64,000 bases of DNA, from the NCBI GenBank assembly GCA_036404435.1, contig DASWZN010000057.1, positions 30,936 to 94,935 of the forward strand, written 5' to 3'. The DNA comes from DASWZN01 sp036404435. Lineage in GTDB: Bacteria; Acidobacteriota; Terriglobia; Bryobacterales; Bryobacteraceae. The translations under genes and the position numbers were made by a program. Under the pieces are notes generated by a model. That model was not told where the DNA came from, did not search any database, and was given only the letters and a program-made list of their open reading frames with translations. Below are positions 7,109-15,670 of this stretch, piece after piece (position 1 is the first letter of the stretch; each line of letters begins with the position of its first letter).

Positions 7109-10006
7109 CTACGGAGCAAAGTATCCGTTTATATCGAGCACCAGGTGCGTGGGGTCCGTGACAAAGATACTGATGGCGCCACCCTGGCCGGCGGGAACGA
7201 TGGCGGCGTTCGCCACCACCGAGCCGTCCCATGAGTTCAGCGTGGAAACCAGCGGCTGCGGCGAGCCCGCCGGCCACGCCGTCAAGTAGGAGAGCGGCCC
7301 GGCAGGCACCACCGTCACGTTCAGCGAATACGCCGCCGCCGTGTTGGGAACGCCACAGCCGCTCGAGGAAATGGCGAAGGAGCGCGTGCTCGAGGCCGCC
7401 AGAATCGGGCCGCCGAAGGGACCGTCCGGATTGCGCGTGTCGGCGACCCGGCACGGCGCGACCGGGTAGAAGCGCAGTGCGCCCGGGCCGGCAGGCGGGC
7501 CGAAGGCGCCATCGATGTCCAGGACCAGGTCGGTTGCGTCGGTGACGTAGACCGAAATGGAGCCGTTGATTCCCGCCGGAACAATGGCGGCGTTCGCCAC
7601 CACCTGGCCCTCCCAGGAATTCAAGGTCGAGACGGTGGGCTGCGACAGTCCGGCCGGCCAGACCGTAAGGAAACCGAGGAAGCCGTCGGGGACCACGGTG
7701 ACGTTCATTGAGTAGGCGGTTGCGTAGGCAGGGATGTTGCACGCGCTCGAAGGAACGGCAAAGTCCCGTGTCTCGCCCGCGGCCATGGAAGGCCCGCCGA
7801 ACGGGCCCGCCGGACCTCGAGTGTCCGCCACGCGGCACGGCGCGGCGGGATAGAAGGCGCTCCCCGACGAATCGAAATACCCGTTGACATCGAGAATCGC
7901 GTCCGCGGTATTGCTGACGAAAACGCTGACGGCCCCGTTGGATCCGGCGGGCACAACCGCGGCGTTCGCCACCACGTTGCCCTCCCAGGAGTTCAACGTG
8001 GAGACCAGCGGCTGACCCTGACCGGAGGGCCACAGAGTCAGGTAGTAAAGCGGGCCCTGCGGCACCACCGTTACGTTCAGCGAGTACGCCTGCGCGGTGG
8101 CCGGGATTCCACACACGCTCTCCGGAATCGCAAACGAGCGCGTGGAGCCGCCGGTGATGGCGGGACCTCCGAAGGGCCCGGCGGGCCCGCGCGTATCGGC
8201 GACGCGGCAGGGAGTGACGGGCACGAAGAACAGGCCGGCCACCGAAGCGCCGATCTGCTGGACGGTGAAAGGAAGGCCTGCGATGGTCAGCGCGCCCGAG
8301 CGGGCGTCTCCGGTGTTGGGAACGACGGAGTAGCTCACAGCGCCGCTGCCCACTCCCGAAACGGGCCCGTTAATGGCGACCCATCCGAGCGCGTTGGAGA
8401 CGGACCAGCCGCAGCCCGATCCGGTGAGGACATTCACCGAGCCCGCGCCCCCGGCCGCCGGGAACGCCTCGGCGGGGGAGTTGAGTGCATAGGTGCAGGG
8501 GGCGCCTTCCTGCGTGATGCCCACTGGCACGCCAGCGATAGAGATCGTAGCGGAGCGCGCTGCGCCCGGATTGGCGGCCACAGACAGGCTGGCGGTCCCA
8601 GGACCCATGCCGCCGGTGTTGCCGGTGATCCAGGCCGGTAGACCCGAGACCCTCCAAGAACAGAACGGCCCGGCGCCGACCGAGAGGCTCGCGCCGCCGC
8701 CGGCGCTGGGTATAGTCGCGCCGGTGGGGTCGACGGAATAAGTGCAAGGCGCGATGTCCGCCGCATACGCCTGGCCGGTGGCGCTCAGCGTTCCACTCTG
8801 CATGGCGGTCGAGGCCGCCGTAACCTCGTCGTCCAGGATCTGGCTCGGGCTCAGGCTGCCGACCTGGTTGTAGTCCAGATAAGAGAAGAAGAACTCGATC
8901 TGGAAGGGAGAGATGTAGTACAGGTCCTTCCAATAGGCGAGTTTCACAAGTTCGCCCAGGAACTGGGAATCGAGCGCGGACCAGAAGCTGAAGGTGTCCC
9001 AGGAGAGCGTGGTGTTGTTGCTGATTTGCTGCTCGATGCCCCAATCGCTCAACCCCTGTAGTTGGGCATCGGTCAGCTTCCGTATCCAGGCCTCCGAGAG
9101 CGCCGCGCCTTTTCCGGCCGCGTGGGCCATGTCCAGGTAAGCGATGACATCGGAGAGGAAGCCCAAATTCACGGTGTAGATGTGCAGGTCGATGTAATCG
9201 AGTCCGGTGGCCGTCAGGGCCTCGAGGTACGCGGTCCCGTTGGTCTGCCAGGTGCCAATGCCGGCTCCGATCAGCGGCTTGCCGGAGACTCCGGCGGCAC
9301 GCAGTTGCGCCAGGATGGTCGAGATCTCCGTGGCCCACTGCTGCGGAGTGTATTGGGCGGTCAGCCCCAGCAGCGCCGCCTGCGTATCCGGCTCCGAGCC
9401 GATGTTCAGCCAGTCGGGAGCGAGCGACAGGGCGATGGTCTGGGCCACCTGCCCGCGCCCGGCCGTGACTTCGGCCCCCGACAGCGTCGCGTAATAGGCG
9501 GTGAGCGGAAGGTCCGTGGCATAGTCGGGAAACATCACACTCGATTCAATCACGACTTTCATGCCGCGGCTGCGCACCTCCGCCATCACGCTCTGATAGA
9601 AGCCGAGGACCGTGGCGTAATCCTGCGGGTCGTGGTTGTACTGGTAGAAGGGCTGGTAGAGGATCGGGAAGCTCACCGCGATGGTGACCGACTGCACGCC
9701 GACCTGGGCCAGGTCGTCCAGTTGCGTTTTCACGCCATCCAGCGTATTCGGCGCCAGCAGCGTCGCCAGGCCGCGATTGCAGTTGGCGTTGAGGAGCTCG
9801 GCTCCAAACGCGACGGGGGAAAGCGAACCGTTCCACTGCGAGCTGACGGTGGCGTCAAAACTGTTGAGATCGCCTGCCAGCTCGGCGCAGGTTGCGGCAA
9901 AAGCGGACGGCGCCGTCGAACACGGCGCGGTCTGTGCAAGCGAGGGCCGGACGCCCCAGCCTATCAAGATCAGGATGCAAGCTGCCTTCAGGAACCGGTG
10001 CGCCAT
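7109..10006 (-). CDS. Secreted multidomain protein: TIM-barrel glycosidase-like, 2 BACON domains, 3 VADTR repeats
   Basis: A ~965-residue exported protein. Residues 1-25 form a signal peptide (AACILILIGWG...SLAQ). Residues ~30-420 look like a clan GH-A TIM barrel: NIGSEPD provides a candidate acid/base Glu and ALSEAW a candidate nucleophile Glu. Two BACON-type Ig-like domains follow (each starting CTY, with W-containing SWRVSGLPAWI and GWSVSNALGWV), then three ~123-residue repeats that each begin PCRVADTR, contain LNVTVVP or MNVTVVP and VSTLNSWEG, and end LD(V/I)(N/D)GYF or, in the middle copy, LDIDGAF. The ATG at 10006 is preferred because a GGGGA ribosome site sits 9 bases before it; GTG at 10015 is the alternative. 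The substrate is unknown. The mirror-image architecture at 21512 carries its catalytic domain at the other end. Confidence 0.82.
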   Translation of the reverse strand: MAHRFLKAACILILIGWGVRPSLAQTAPCSTAPSAFAATCAELAGDLNSFDATVSSQWNGSLSPVAFGAELLNANCNRGLATLLAPNTLDGVKTQLDDLAQVGVQSVTIAVSFPILYQPFYQYNHDPQDYATVLGFYQSVMAEVRSRGMKVVIESSVMFPDYATDLPLTAYYATLSGAEVTAGRGQVAQTIALSLAPDWLNIGSEPDTQAALLGLTAQYTPQQWATEISTILAQLRAAGVSGKPLIGAGIGTWQTNGTAYLEALTATGLDYIDLHIYTVNLGFLSDVIAYLDMAHAAGKGAALSEAWIRKLTDAQLQGLSDWGIEQQISNNTTLSWDTFSFWSALDSQFLGELVKLAYWKDLYYISPFQIEFFFSYLDYNQVGSLSPSQILDDEVTAASTAMQSGTLSATGQAYAADIAPCTYSVDPTGATIPSAGGGASLSVGAGPFCSWRVSGLPAWITGNTGGMGPGTASLSVAANPGAARSATISIAGVPVGITQEGAPCTYALNSPAEAFPAAGGAGSVNVLTGSGCGWSVSNALGWVAINGPVSGVGSGAVSYSVVPNTGDARSGALTIAGLPFTVQQIGASVAGLFFVPVTPCRVADTRGPAGPFGGPAITGGSTRSFAIPESVCGIPATAQAYSLNVTVVPQGPLYYLTLWPSGQGQPLVSTLNSWEGNVVANAAVVPAGSNGAVSVFVSNTADAILDVNGYFDSSGSAFYPAAPCRVADTRGPAGPFGGPSMAAGETRDFAVPSSACNIPAYATAYSMNVTVVPDGFLGFLTVWPAGLSQPTVSTLNSWEGQVVANAAIVPAGINGSISVYVTDATDLVLDIDGAFGPPAGPGALRFYPVAPCRVADTRNPDGPFGGPILAASSTRSFAISSSGCGVPNTAAAYSLNVTVVPAGPLSYLTAWPAGSPQPLVSTLNSWDGSVVANAAIVPAGQGGAISIFVTDPTHLVLDINGYFAP

Positions 10007-10141
10007 GCGATTCACTCCCCGCAGGCATAAACCCCGGCGCCGGGCCAGAGTTGCTGCGATTGTGAGGGTTCAATGCGTCTGGAACTCCGGACACCGCTAT
10101 GGCGTACAATCGTAACTCCAACTCCCGGAGGAGCGGAAACA

Positions 10142-12133
10142 GTGCGAAGCATTCCGATGGCGCTCCTGCTAGTGCCCGCGTTGGCATTGGCCGAATCCGA
10201 CCGGCCTGCTACAGCCGATGTCAACCTGACAGTCCACACGCGCGGCAACGAATCGACATTCCAAGTTGGCCAGGTCATCGAGCTGGAGTTGTCATTCACC
10301 AGCGCCAAGCCGAAGGCCTATCAGATCGACATGGCGACCTACGACCGGAGCGGCAGGCTCAATGCCGAGACCTTCGCGATCAAACCGGCGGCGGGCTGGG
10401 AGGATCCGCTGGAGCTCTATTTTCATTCCTGGAGCGGATTCATCGGGGGAGGGCTAAGAGGCTTCGACGTGCTGTCCGCCAAGCCGACCGTCATTCATCT
10501 CCAGTTGAACGAGTGGGTGCAATTCGCCAGGCCCGGCCAGTACCGCGTCACGGTTACGTCCGGACGCGTGTCGCGCCTGAGCCACCAGTTCTTCGGGCGC
10601 GGCGGAATCCGTGTCGCCTCGAATGAGCTTCTGCTGACCATCGCGCCCGCGACGCCGGAATGGCAGGGTCAAACGCTGCAAAGTGCAGTGGCGGCGCTCG
10701 ACGGCCCGAAGGAGGCTGACCAACGCAAAGAGGCCATAAAAGCCCTCCGCTACCTGGGCACTCCCGCGGCCGCCCGCGAAATGGCCGATCGCCTGAATGA
10801 GCCCGATCTGAGCTGGGACTACGTCCTTGGAATTGCCGGTTCGCCCGCGCGCGAAGCCGCTTTGGAAGAAATGAGAAGCCTTCTGAGGGATCCGGACTTT
10901 CCCATCAGCGACCAGTTCCTGAGTACGATGGCGATTGCCGCCCTGCCGGCGCACGCGACAGGCGACGTGCCGGCGCAGCGCGACGCACTCGAGACCCGCT
11001 TCCGGCAGGAACTTGCGGCCGTCCTCGCAACGAAACGGAATGGAGCGCTGGCCGTGAGCGCGGATACGCTGGCGGAAGGCGGAGTGTCTCCAGAGCTGCG
11101 GCGGAAAGCCACGGAGGTGCTGGTCGCCACGTTCGAACAGCTCCCCGTCGAAAAGCAGGCGGAAGTGCTGCGGGATCGGTGGAAAGACCTGGACCATGAG
11201 GCCATACTGCCGTCACTTCGCACAGTGGCCCGGCGCTATAAGGAGTTTCCCCAACTAAGCGAGATGAAGGCGTACCGGTTCAATAATGCAAGCGCGGCGG
11301 CCTTGCAGCACTGGTACGAAATGGAGCCCGAGGCAGCACGCGCGGCGATTCTGGAGGAGATTCTGCGGCCCCACCCCAGGTTCGGCGCCTCCGTGCTCGG
11401 CATCCTGCCGGACAAGGAACTGCAGGAAGCCGATCAACCCCTGGCGGAACATCTGCTGCGTGATTCACGGGATTTCAACGCGAGCGACAATCTCGCGTCC
11501 TTGATTCATCGCTACGCTAGCCGGGCCTTGGAGTCGCAAGTAACCAGCTACCTGGACGGGCGGATCGGCAAGCTCGCCTGTGACATTCAGGCGCCTCTGC
11601 TGGCTTACCTGCTGAAGCAGGACCCTCCCAAGGCGCGGTCCTTGCTCCAAGACGCTATTGCGGCGCGGGGCGAAGCGTTTAGTGCCTGCAACCACTCCCT
11701 GCTCACACAAGTGGGCAATCTGCAGAACGATTCGCTGATCGAGGAGATCGCGGTTCCGGCGCTCGACGATCCCGATCCCGAGGTCGTCGATGACGCCGCG
11801 GCATACTTGGCGCAACGCGGGTCGGCCGCGGCCGAGGGGGCTGTATGGGCACGCTTCGTCGCCTGGAGCCGGCGATGGGCGGGACATGAGGCCGAGCTGC
11901 GCAATACTCCGGGCCAAACCGCAGGTCTCCTCCGTGAGGCTGGCGTGGGTTCGAACCTGATGACCGCTCTAGCGGGCGGGCAGGCCTGGCTGACCAGTGA
12001 CGCCAAGCTGCGCCGTCTGATCGCACTGAGCGTGGGGCGGCGGCAGCGCCAGGAAGCGAAAGCGTTCCTCAGGGCCTGGCAGACACGGCCTTGGGAGATC
12101 CGGTTCATCCCCTTCGAGCAGGGCCAGTTCTAG
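10142..12133 (+). CDS. Exported HEAT-like helical-repeat protein, interrupted by an amber codon near its end
   Basis: A 663-residue protein beginning at GTG 10142, which sits 8 bases after a good GGAGGAG site. Residues ~1-20 form a signal peptide (SIPMALLLVPALALAES), residues ~25-170 a beta-rich domain, and the rest consists of helical HEAT-like units (for example EAIKALRYLGTPAAAREMAD). I do not recognise a named family. Oddity: after the TAG at 12131-12133 the same frame stays open for 59 codons to a TAG at 12311. That tail reads like protein (starting IVQYHTDSLQAAKDKLRQFP, with FRWSG in the middle and FAAGLGMEIARS near the end). The natural product may thus be ~723 residues, with the internal TAG a nonsense mutation, a readthrough site or an assembly error. 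Confidence 0.75.
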   Translation: MRSIPMALLLVPALALAESDRPATADVNLTVHTRGNESTFQVGQVIELELSFTSAKPKAYQIDMATYDRSGRLNAETFAIKPAAGWEDPLELYFHSWSGFIGGGLRGFDVLSAKPTVIHLQLNEWVQFARPGQYRVTVTSGRVSRLSHQFFGRGGIRVASNELLLTIAPATPEWQGQTLQSAVAALDGPKEADQRKEAIKALRYLGTPAAAREMADRLNEPDLSWDYVLGIAGSPAREAALEEMRSLLRDPDFPISDQFLSTMAIAALPAHATGDVPAQRDALETRFRQELAAVLATKRNGALAVSADTLAEGGVSPELRRKATEVLVATFEQLPVEKQAEVLRDRWKDLDHEAILPSLRTVARRYKEFPQLSEMKAYRFNNASAAALQHWYEMEPEAARAAILEEILRPHPRFGASVLGILPDKELQEADQPLAEHLLRDSRDFNASDNLASLIHRYASRALESQVTSYLDGRIGKLACDIQAPLLAYLLKQDPPKARSLLQDAIAARGEAFSACNHSLLTQVGNLQNDSLIEEIAVPALDDPDPEVVDDAAAYLAQRGSAAAEGAVWARFVAWSRRWAGHEAELRNTPGQTAGLLREAGVGSNLMTALAGGQAWLTSDAKLRRLIALSVGRRQRQEAKAFLRAWQTRPWEIRFIPFEQGQF

Positions 12134-12313
12134 ATTGTGCAGTATCACACCGACTCACTGCAAGCCGCCAAGGACAAGCTGCGGCAGTTCCCGCAAGGGA
12201 GCAGGTTCCGGTGGTCCGGAAGCGGGGATCAGGACCAGAAGGCCTTCCAGGATCTCTCCGCGTTCGCAGCGGGACTCGGCATGGAGATCGCCCGATCAGT
12301 GCTGCCCCAGTAG
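12134..12313 (+). other. In-frame protein-like continuation after the amber stop of the HEAT-like gene
   Basis: These 59 codons follow the TAG at 12131 without a frame change. They encode an amphipathic, charge-balanced sequence (SLQAAKDKLRQFPQGSRFRW, later QKAFQDLSAFAAGLGMEI) unlike the Ala/Arg/Pro-rich shadow translations typical of non-coding frames here. The end overlaps the convergent zinc-ribbon gene by 18 bases. There is no own start codon with a ribosome site, so it is not a separate gene; it is best read as the detached C-terminus. Confidence 0.6.
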
Positions 12314-13396
12314 TAAGGCCGCCAGCAGCAGCAGCGCCAGCACCGCCAGAACCAGCGCGCCGATCTTCCAGACGCTCCAGGGCCGGTCGCCGTGAACTGA
12401 GCCGGCGCGCGCGTTCACCGCCAGTTGATAGACTTTGCCGCCAAACCGGTACGCGCCCACCCAGACCGGCAGCAGCAGATGGCGGAATGTAGAGTTGGCG
12501 TATTCGGTCTTCACTTCTTCGACGCGCTGCTCATCGCCGCCGATATCGGCTGCGGCGTCCTGCTCGATGCGGACGGCCATCACCTGCTTGGCCGCGTCAA
12601 AGCCGCCGGCGAGATCGAGCTGATAGCGTTGCGCCTTGAAGCCCGCCAGGTACGCGGGATCGTAAGGGCGTAGCGCGCTCAGGTCCCATGGCTGGAGCGC
12701 ATTCAGATGCGACTCCACCACGGCGCGCGTCGCGCTGATCAGTTCGTCCTCGAATCGGCGGGCGACTTCTCCCGAAGCCGGGTACCAGCGCGTGTGGCGA
12801 ACCTGGCGCGTGCGATGTACGGTGTGGCCCTGGCCGTCCGTATCCTCGTAATCCTCGGTCACGTAATAGTATTCGCCGCGCTCGCCCCGGTAAGCGGTGC
12901 GCGTGTCGGTGGAGTAAGACCAGAAGGGAAGGTAGACGCCGCTGATGCCGTGCTCCGGGTGCGCCATGCGCTTCAGAGCGTTCGGTGCGAACCAGCGGCT
13001 GGCGAGCCATTTGGTCACGGATTCCTGGGCGGCCGTTTTGGCCAGCTTGAAGACCAGCACGGCATCCGGCGCAATCAAGGGGTCCGCGGTCTTCGGTTCG
13101 GCCACGATGGGGCTTCCGCAGAACGGGCACACGCCAGCGACCTCGGGGGGCTCGAAGACCACCGCGCTGCCGCATCCCTGGCAGGTGACCTGGAGCGCCT
13201 GGCTGCTGAGTGCCGCCTGAGGCGCCGCGGCCAGCGCTGCCTCGAGCGGGTGCGGCGCGACCGGGCCCGCGGAGAACGGCGCCGGCGCGGTCTGGCCGCA
13301 GAATGGGCACTTGAGCTGCTCCGAAGCCGGATCGAACTGCATCTCGGCTGAGCATCCGGGGCAGGGAAAGCGCTTTTCGACGGGTTGGTCAGGCAT
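12296..13396 (-). CDS. Zinc-ribbon protein with C-terminal membrane anchor
   Basis: A 366-residue protein with three CxxC zinc-ribbon knuckles or pairs in its first ~105 residues (CPGC...CPFCG, then CQGC...CPFCG), a central domain of mixed strands (containing GVYLPFWSYSTDTRTAYRGE) and a single C-terminal transmembrane helix (IGALVLAVLALLLLAALLL). The paired ribbons resemble TFIIB/primosomal-protein-type zinc fingers; proteins of this layout occur in several phyla without a known role. The ATG at 13396 was chosen because homology to the zinc ribbon begins directly there; a TTG lies 36 bases upstream. Its 3' end overlaps the tail of the HEAT-like gene on the other strand. Confidence 0.8.
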   Translation of the reverse strand: MPDQPVEKRFPCPGCSAEMQFDPASEQLKCPFCGQTAPAPFSAGPVAPHPLEAALAAAPQAALSSQALQVTCQGCGSAVVFEPPEVAGVCPFCGSPIVAEPKTADPLIAPDAVLVFKLAKTAAQESVTKWLASRWFAPNALKRMAHPEHGISGVYLPFWSYSTDTRTAYRGERGEYYYVTEDYEDTDGQGHTVHRTRQVRHTRWYPASGEVARRFEDELISATRAVVESHLNALQPWDLSALRPYDPAYLAGFKAQRYQLDLAGGFDAAKQVMAVRIEQDAAADIGGDEQRVEEVKTEYANSTFRHLLLPVWVGAYRFGGKVYQLAVNARAGSVHGDRPWSVWKIGALVLAVLALLLLAALLLGQH

Positions 13397-13450
13397 GGGT
13401 GCAGGTTCTCCCGAATGTGCTGTCCACGACAACAGCGGCGGCTTCCCGCC

Positions 13451-13654
13451 TCAACTTTGCGCTTTGTGGAAAACGAAAAAGAACACAGCCACGCTGAAGG
13501 CGCCAAACGCATAGATGAGCGACGAGAACAGCGCCACCGCGGGAACCAGCCCTTGCGCAACGTTCAGCACGTTGCGAATCAAATCAAACACCAGAAGCGC
13601 CGTTACGAGGATCGTTCCGATCAGAGCCAGCAATGCCGCATTTTTGACTGTCAT
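13451..13654 (-). CDS. Small two-helix membrane protein
   Basis: A 67-residue hydrophobic protein with two predicted membrane helices (ALLALIGTILVTALLVFDLI and, near the C-terminus, LIYAFGAFSVAVFFFVFH). The ATG at 13654 gives a compact membrane protein; the frame stays open upstream but that part is antisense to the transposase remnant. No clear ribosome site. It lies 54 bases upstream of the zinc-ribbon gene on the same strand and may be co-transcribed with it. No family recognised. Confidence 0.55.
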   Translation of the reverse strand: MTVKNAALLALIGTILVTALLVFDLIRNVLNVAQGLVPAVALFSSLIYAFGAFSVAVFFFVFHKAQS

Positions 13655-13663
13655 GCTCGGAGT

Positions 13664-13950
13664 ATGAACGATGCCTCCGTCCTCCGCAAGCCAAGGCGGC
13701 AATTCGACGCCCTCTGGCACCGCTTCCTGCGCGCCATCGCGGAACTGCGCCAGGCCGGCCTGCCGCAACTGGTCCAGCTCGGCGAGAATCTCCACGCCTG
13801 GCGGGAGGAGATCGCCGCCATGTGGCGCTCACCCGCAACAGCGGGATCACCGAGGGATTCCACAACAAGATGGAGCTGATCAGCAGACAGGCTTACGGCT
13901 TCCGCAACTTCGAAAACTATAGGCTCCGAGTGAAGGTCTTATGTGGTTAA
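13664..13950 (+). pseudogene. ISL3-type transposase, 3' fragment with a frameshift
   Basis: The translation from 13664 (containing LPQLVQLGENLHAWREEIAA) followed, after a one-base shift at about 13826-13828, by LTRNSGITEGFHNKMELISR and then QAYGFRNFENYRLRVKVLCG and a stop at 13948 matches the well-known C-terminus of ISL3-family transposases. The region ITEGFxxK...YGFRNFxNYRLRV is the most conserved part of that family. Only ~95 residues remain of ~400, and the frame is broken, so this is a dead insertion-sequence remnant. No terminal inverted repeats were found nearby. Confidence 0.85.
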
Positions 13951-14006
13951 CTGAGATGGGATTGGGCTCCTGCCCCCGTTGTTGGCGTAGAGCCCGGGAT
14001 TGGGAA

Positions 14007-14082
14007 TGGTGGACCTGGTGAGATTCGAACTCACGACCTCTTCCATGCCATGGAAGCGCGCTCCCAACTGCGCCACAGGCCC
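14007..14082 (-). tRNA. tRNA-Ala(GGC)
   Basis: The minus strand folds into a complete cloverleaf. The acceptor stem is GGGCCTG with CAGGTCC and includes the G3-U70 pair, the alanine identity element. The anticodon stem CTTCC/GGAAG encloses loop ATGGCAT, giving anticodon GGC (reads GCC). The T-arm has the standard TTCGAAT loop (TTCGAATCTC). A73 and the CCA end are encoded. Length 76 nt, no intron. Confidence 0.95.
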
Positions 14083-14153
14083 ACGGACGACTCCCATCAA
14101 TATAGCACGGCAGGCCACCGCCTAACCCTCGCCCTTGCAGTATTCTGAAAGAC

Positions 14154-14714
14154 ATGACGCGGGAAGAAGCCTGGCACATTCTGTGCGAGTTCACAAAGTC
14201 GGAGAACCTGCGCAAGCACGCGTTGGCGGTAGAAGCCTGCCTGGCCGCATACGCCCGCAAGTTCGGCGAGGACGAGGAAAAATGGCGCGCCACCGCCCTG
14301 CTGCACGATTTCGACTGGGAGATCCATCCCGAAGCGCCCGACCACCCGCTCAAGGGCGAGCCGATCCTCGCCGCCCGCGGCGTCAGCGAGGAGATCCGCC
14401 GCGCCGTGCTTTCGCACGCCCGCTACAGCGGCGTCGGCCGGCAGACTCCGCTCGAGAAAACGCTGTTTGCCTGCGACGAGCTGGCCGGCTTCATCACCGC
14501 CGTGGCACTCGTCAGGCCGAGCCGCAGCCTGGCCGACCTTGAGGCGAAGTCGGTCCGTAAGAAGATGAAAGACAAGGCGTTCGCCCGCTCGGTCAGCCGC
14601 GAGGACATCCTCGAGGGCGCCCAAGGCTTGGCGATCGACCTGGACGAGCACATCGACTTCTGCGTGCGGGCCATGCGGGAGAGTGCCGCGGATCTGGGCC
14701 TGGCCGGAGCGTAG
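14154..14714 (+). CDS. HD-domain phosphohydrolase family protein
   Basis: A 186-residue protein with an HD-type metal site: His in LRKHALAVE (about residue 23), the HD pair in ALLHDFDWE, and a downstream His in LSHARYSG. Such single-domain HD proteins of ~185 residues are common in bacteria and are usually annotated as hydrolases; the substrate is unknown. The ATG at 14154 begins ~70 bases after the divergently read tRNA. The C-terminal ~60 residues are helical. The HDOD gene on the opposite strand ends 5 bases after its stop. Confidence 0.85.
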   Translation: MTREEAWHILCEFTKSENLRKHALAVEACLAAYARKFGEDEEKWRATALLHDFDWEIHPEAPDHPLKGEPILAARGVSEEIRRAVLSHARYSGVGRQTPLEKTLFACDELAGFITAVALVRPSRSLADLEAKSVRKKMKDKAFARSVSREDILEGAQGLAIDLDEHIDFCVRAMRESAADLGLAGA

Positions 14715-14719
14715 CCCGG

Positions 14720-15592
14720 TCATGACGCAAACAAGCTGCACTCGAGAGCGTTGATCTTCCCCGCCACCGCCAGCAGCAATTCGCGATCGGATTTAAGGCG
14801 ATCCCAGCCGCACTGTGGGAATTCGCTCCTCAAGTCTTCCAGACTATCGAGCGCGGCCGGTCCGGCGGCCTGGAAACCGAGCATGTCCGCGAGCCGGCAG
14901 GAGACATGGATGACCACACGCTGGTCGAGGCGCCCGTTTTCCGGTGGTTCGTGGTGCCCGCCGATGATCTCTTGCAGGTCGGCAGGGAGTCCCCAGTCCT
15001 CCGCCAGCCAGCGGCCGATCTGGCAGTGATCGGCATCGAACATCTCGCGCTCGTACTCCATCAGACTGGCGGCGTTCCCCTGGTCCCCGTCGACGGTTTC
15101 GAGCAGGCCGGCATACTCTCCGGGGTAGGTCTCCAGCAGGGAGAGCCGGCCCATGTCGTGCAGAAGGCCCGCGGTGTAACACGGATCCTTGTCGAGCCAG
15201 CAGGCCTCGGCCAGGAGTTCGGAGAGCAGGGCGCACGCCAGCGAGTGGCGCCAGCAACGCAGCAGGACCGGGACCTCAAGAGTGGAGGACAGGAAATTCC
15301 GCAGCGCCACGGTCATGACCAGGCCTTTCAGGCGGTCCAATCCGAGAATGGCCAGCGCGTTGAGAATGCCGCGCACTTCCTGCCGGCATCCCAGGAGGGG
15401 CGAATTGGCCACCCTCAGCACTTCCGCCGAAAAGGCCGAATCCACTCGAATCAGCTCGGACACGCGGCGGAACACTACGTCGTCCGTCGAGACCATCCGC
15501 ATCAACCGTACGGCGACCACGGGCAGAGGATGCAGGTTCCTTAGAACCCAGGGCCTCTGCGCACCAGCCGCCGATGCCAGCGATGTGCTCAC
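14720..15592 (-). CDS. HDOD-domain signalling protein
   Basis: A 290-residue protein of the HDOD family, regulators related to HD-GYP phosphodiesterases but usually lacking some metal ligands. It begins with the typical helix NLHPLPVVAVRLMRMVSTDD, continues with VFRRVSELIRVDSAFSAEVLRVANS, and retains YTAGLLHDMGRL and GGHHEP. It may act in two-component or chemotaxis-like signalling; no partner gene lies next to it. The GTG at 15592 is used as start; its ribosome site is weak, but the conserved domain begins ~18 residues later, so little is uncertain. Confidence 0.85.
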   Translation of the reverse strand: MSTSLASAAGAQRPWVLRNLHPLPVVAVRLMRMVSTDDVVFRRVSELIRVDSAFSAEVLRVANSPLLGCRQEVRGILNALAILGLDRLKGLVMTVALRNFLSSTLEVPVLLRCWRHSLACALLSELLAEACWLDKDPCYTAGLLHDMGRLSLLETYPGEYAGLLETVDGDQGNAASLMEYEREMFDADHCQIGRWLAEDWGLPADLQEIIGGHHEPPENGRLDQRVVIHVSCRLADMLGFQAAGPAALDSLEDLRSEFPQCGWDRLKSDRELLLAVAGKINALECSLFAS

Positions 15593-15670
15593 AGATGCTA
15601 TATCGGCACGGAAATGCTATGTCCGGATCGCAGGATAAGAAAAGGAGATGAAGGCGGCTAAATGCGAGCG

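Noticed and set aside
13951..14006. GGGCTC...GAGCCC hairpin downstream of tRNA-Ala as terminator
   Set aside because: The loop is long (~20 bases) and no T-run follows on the minus strand, so it is not convincing.
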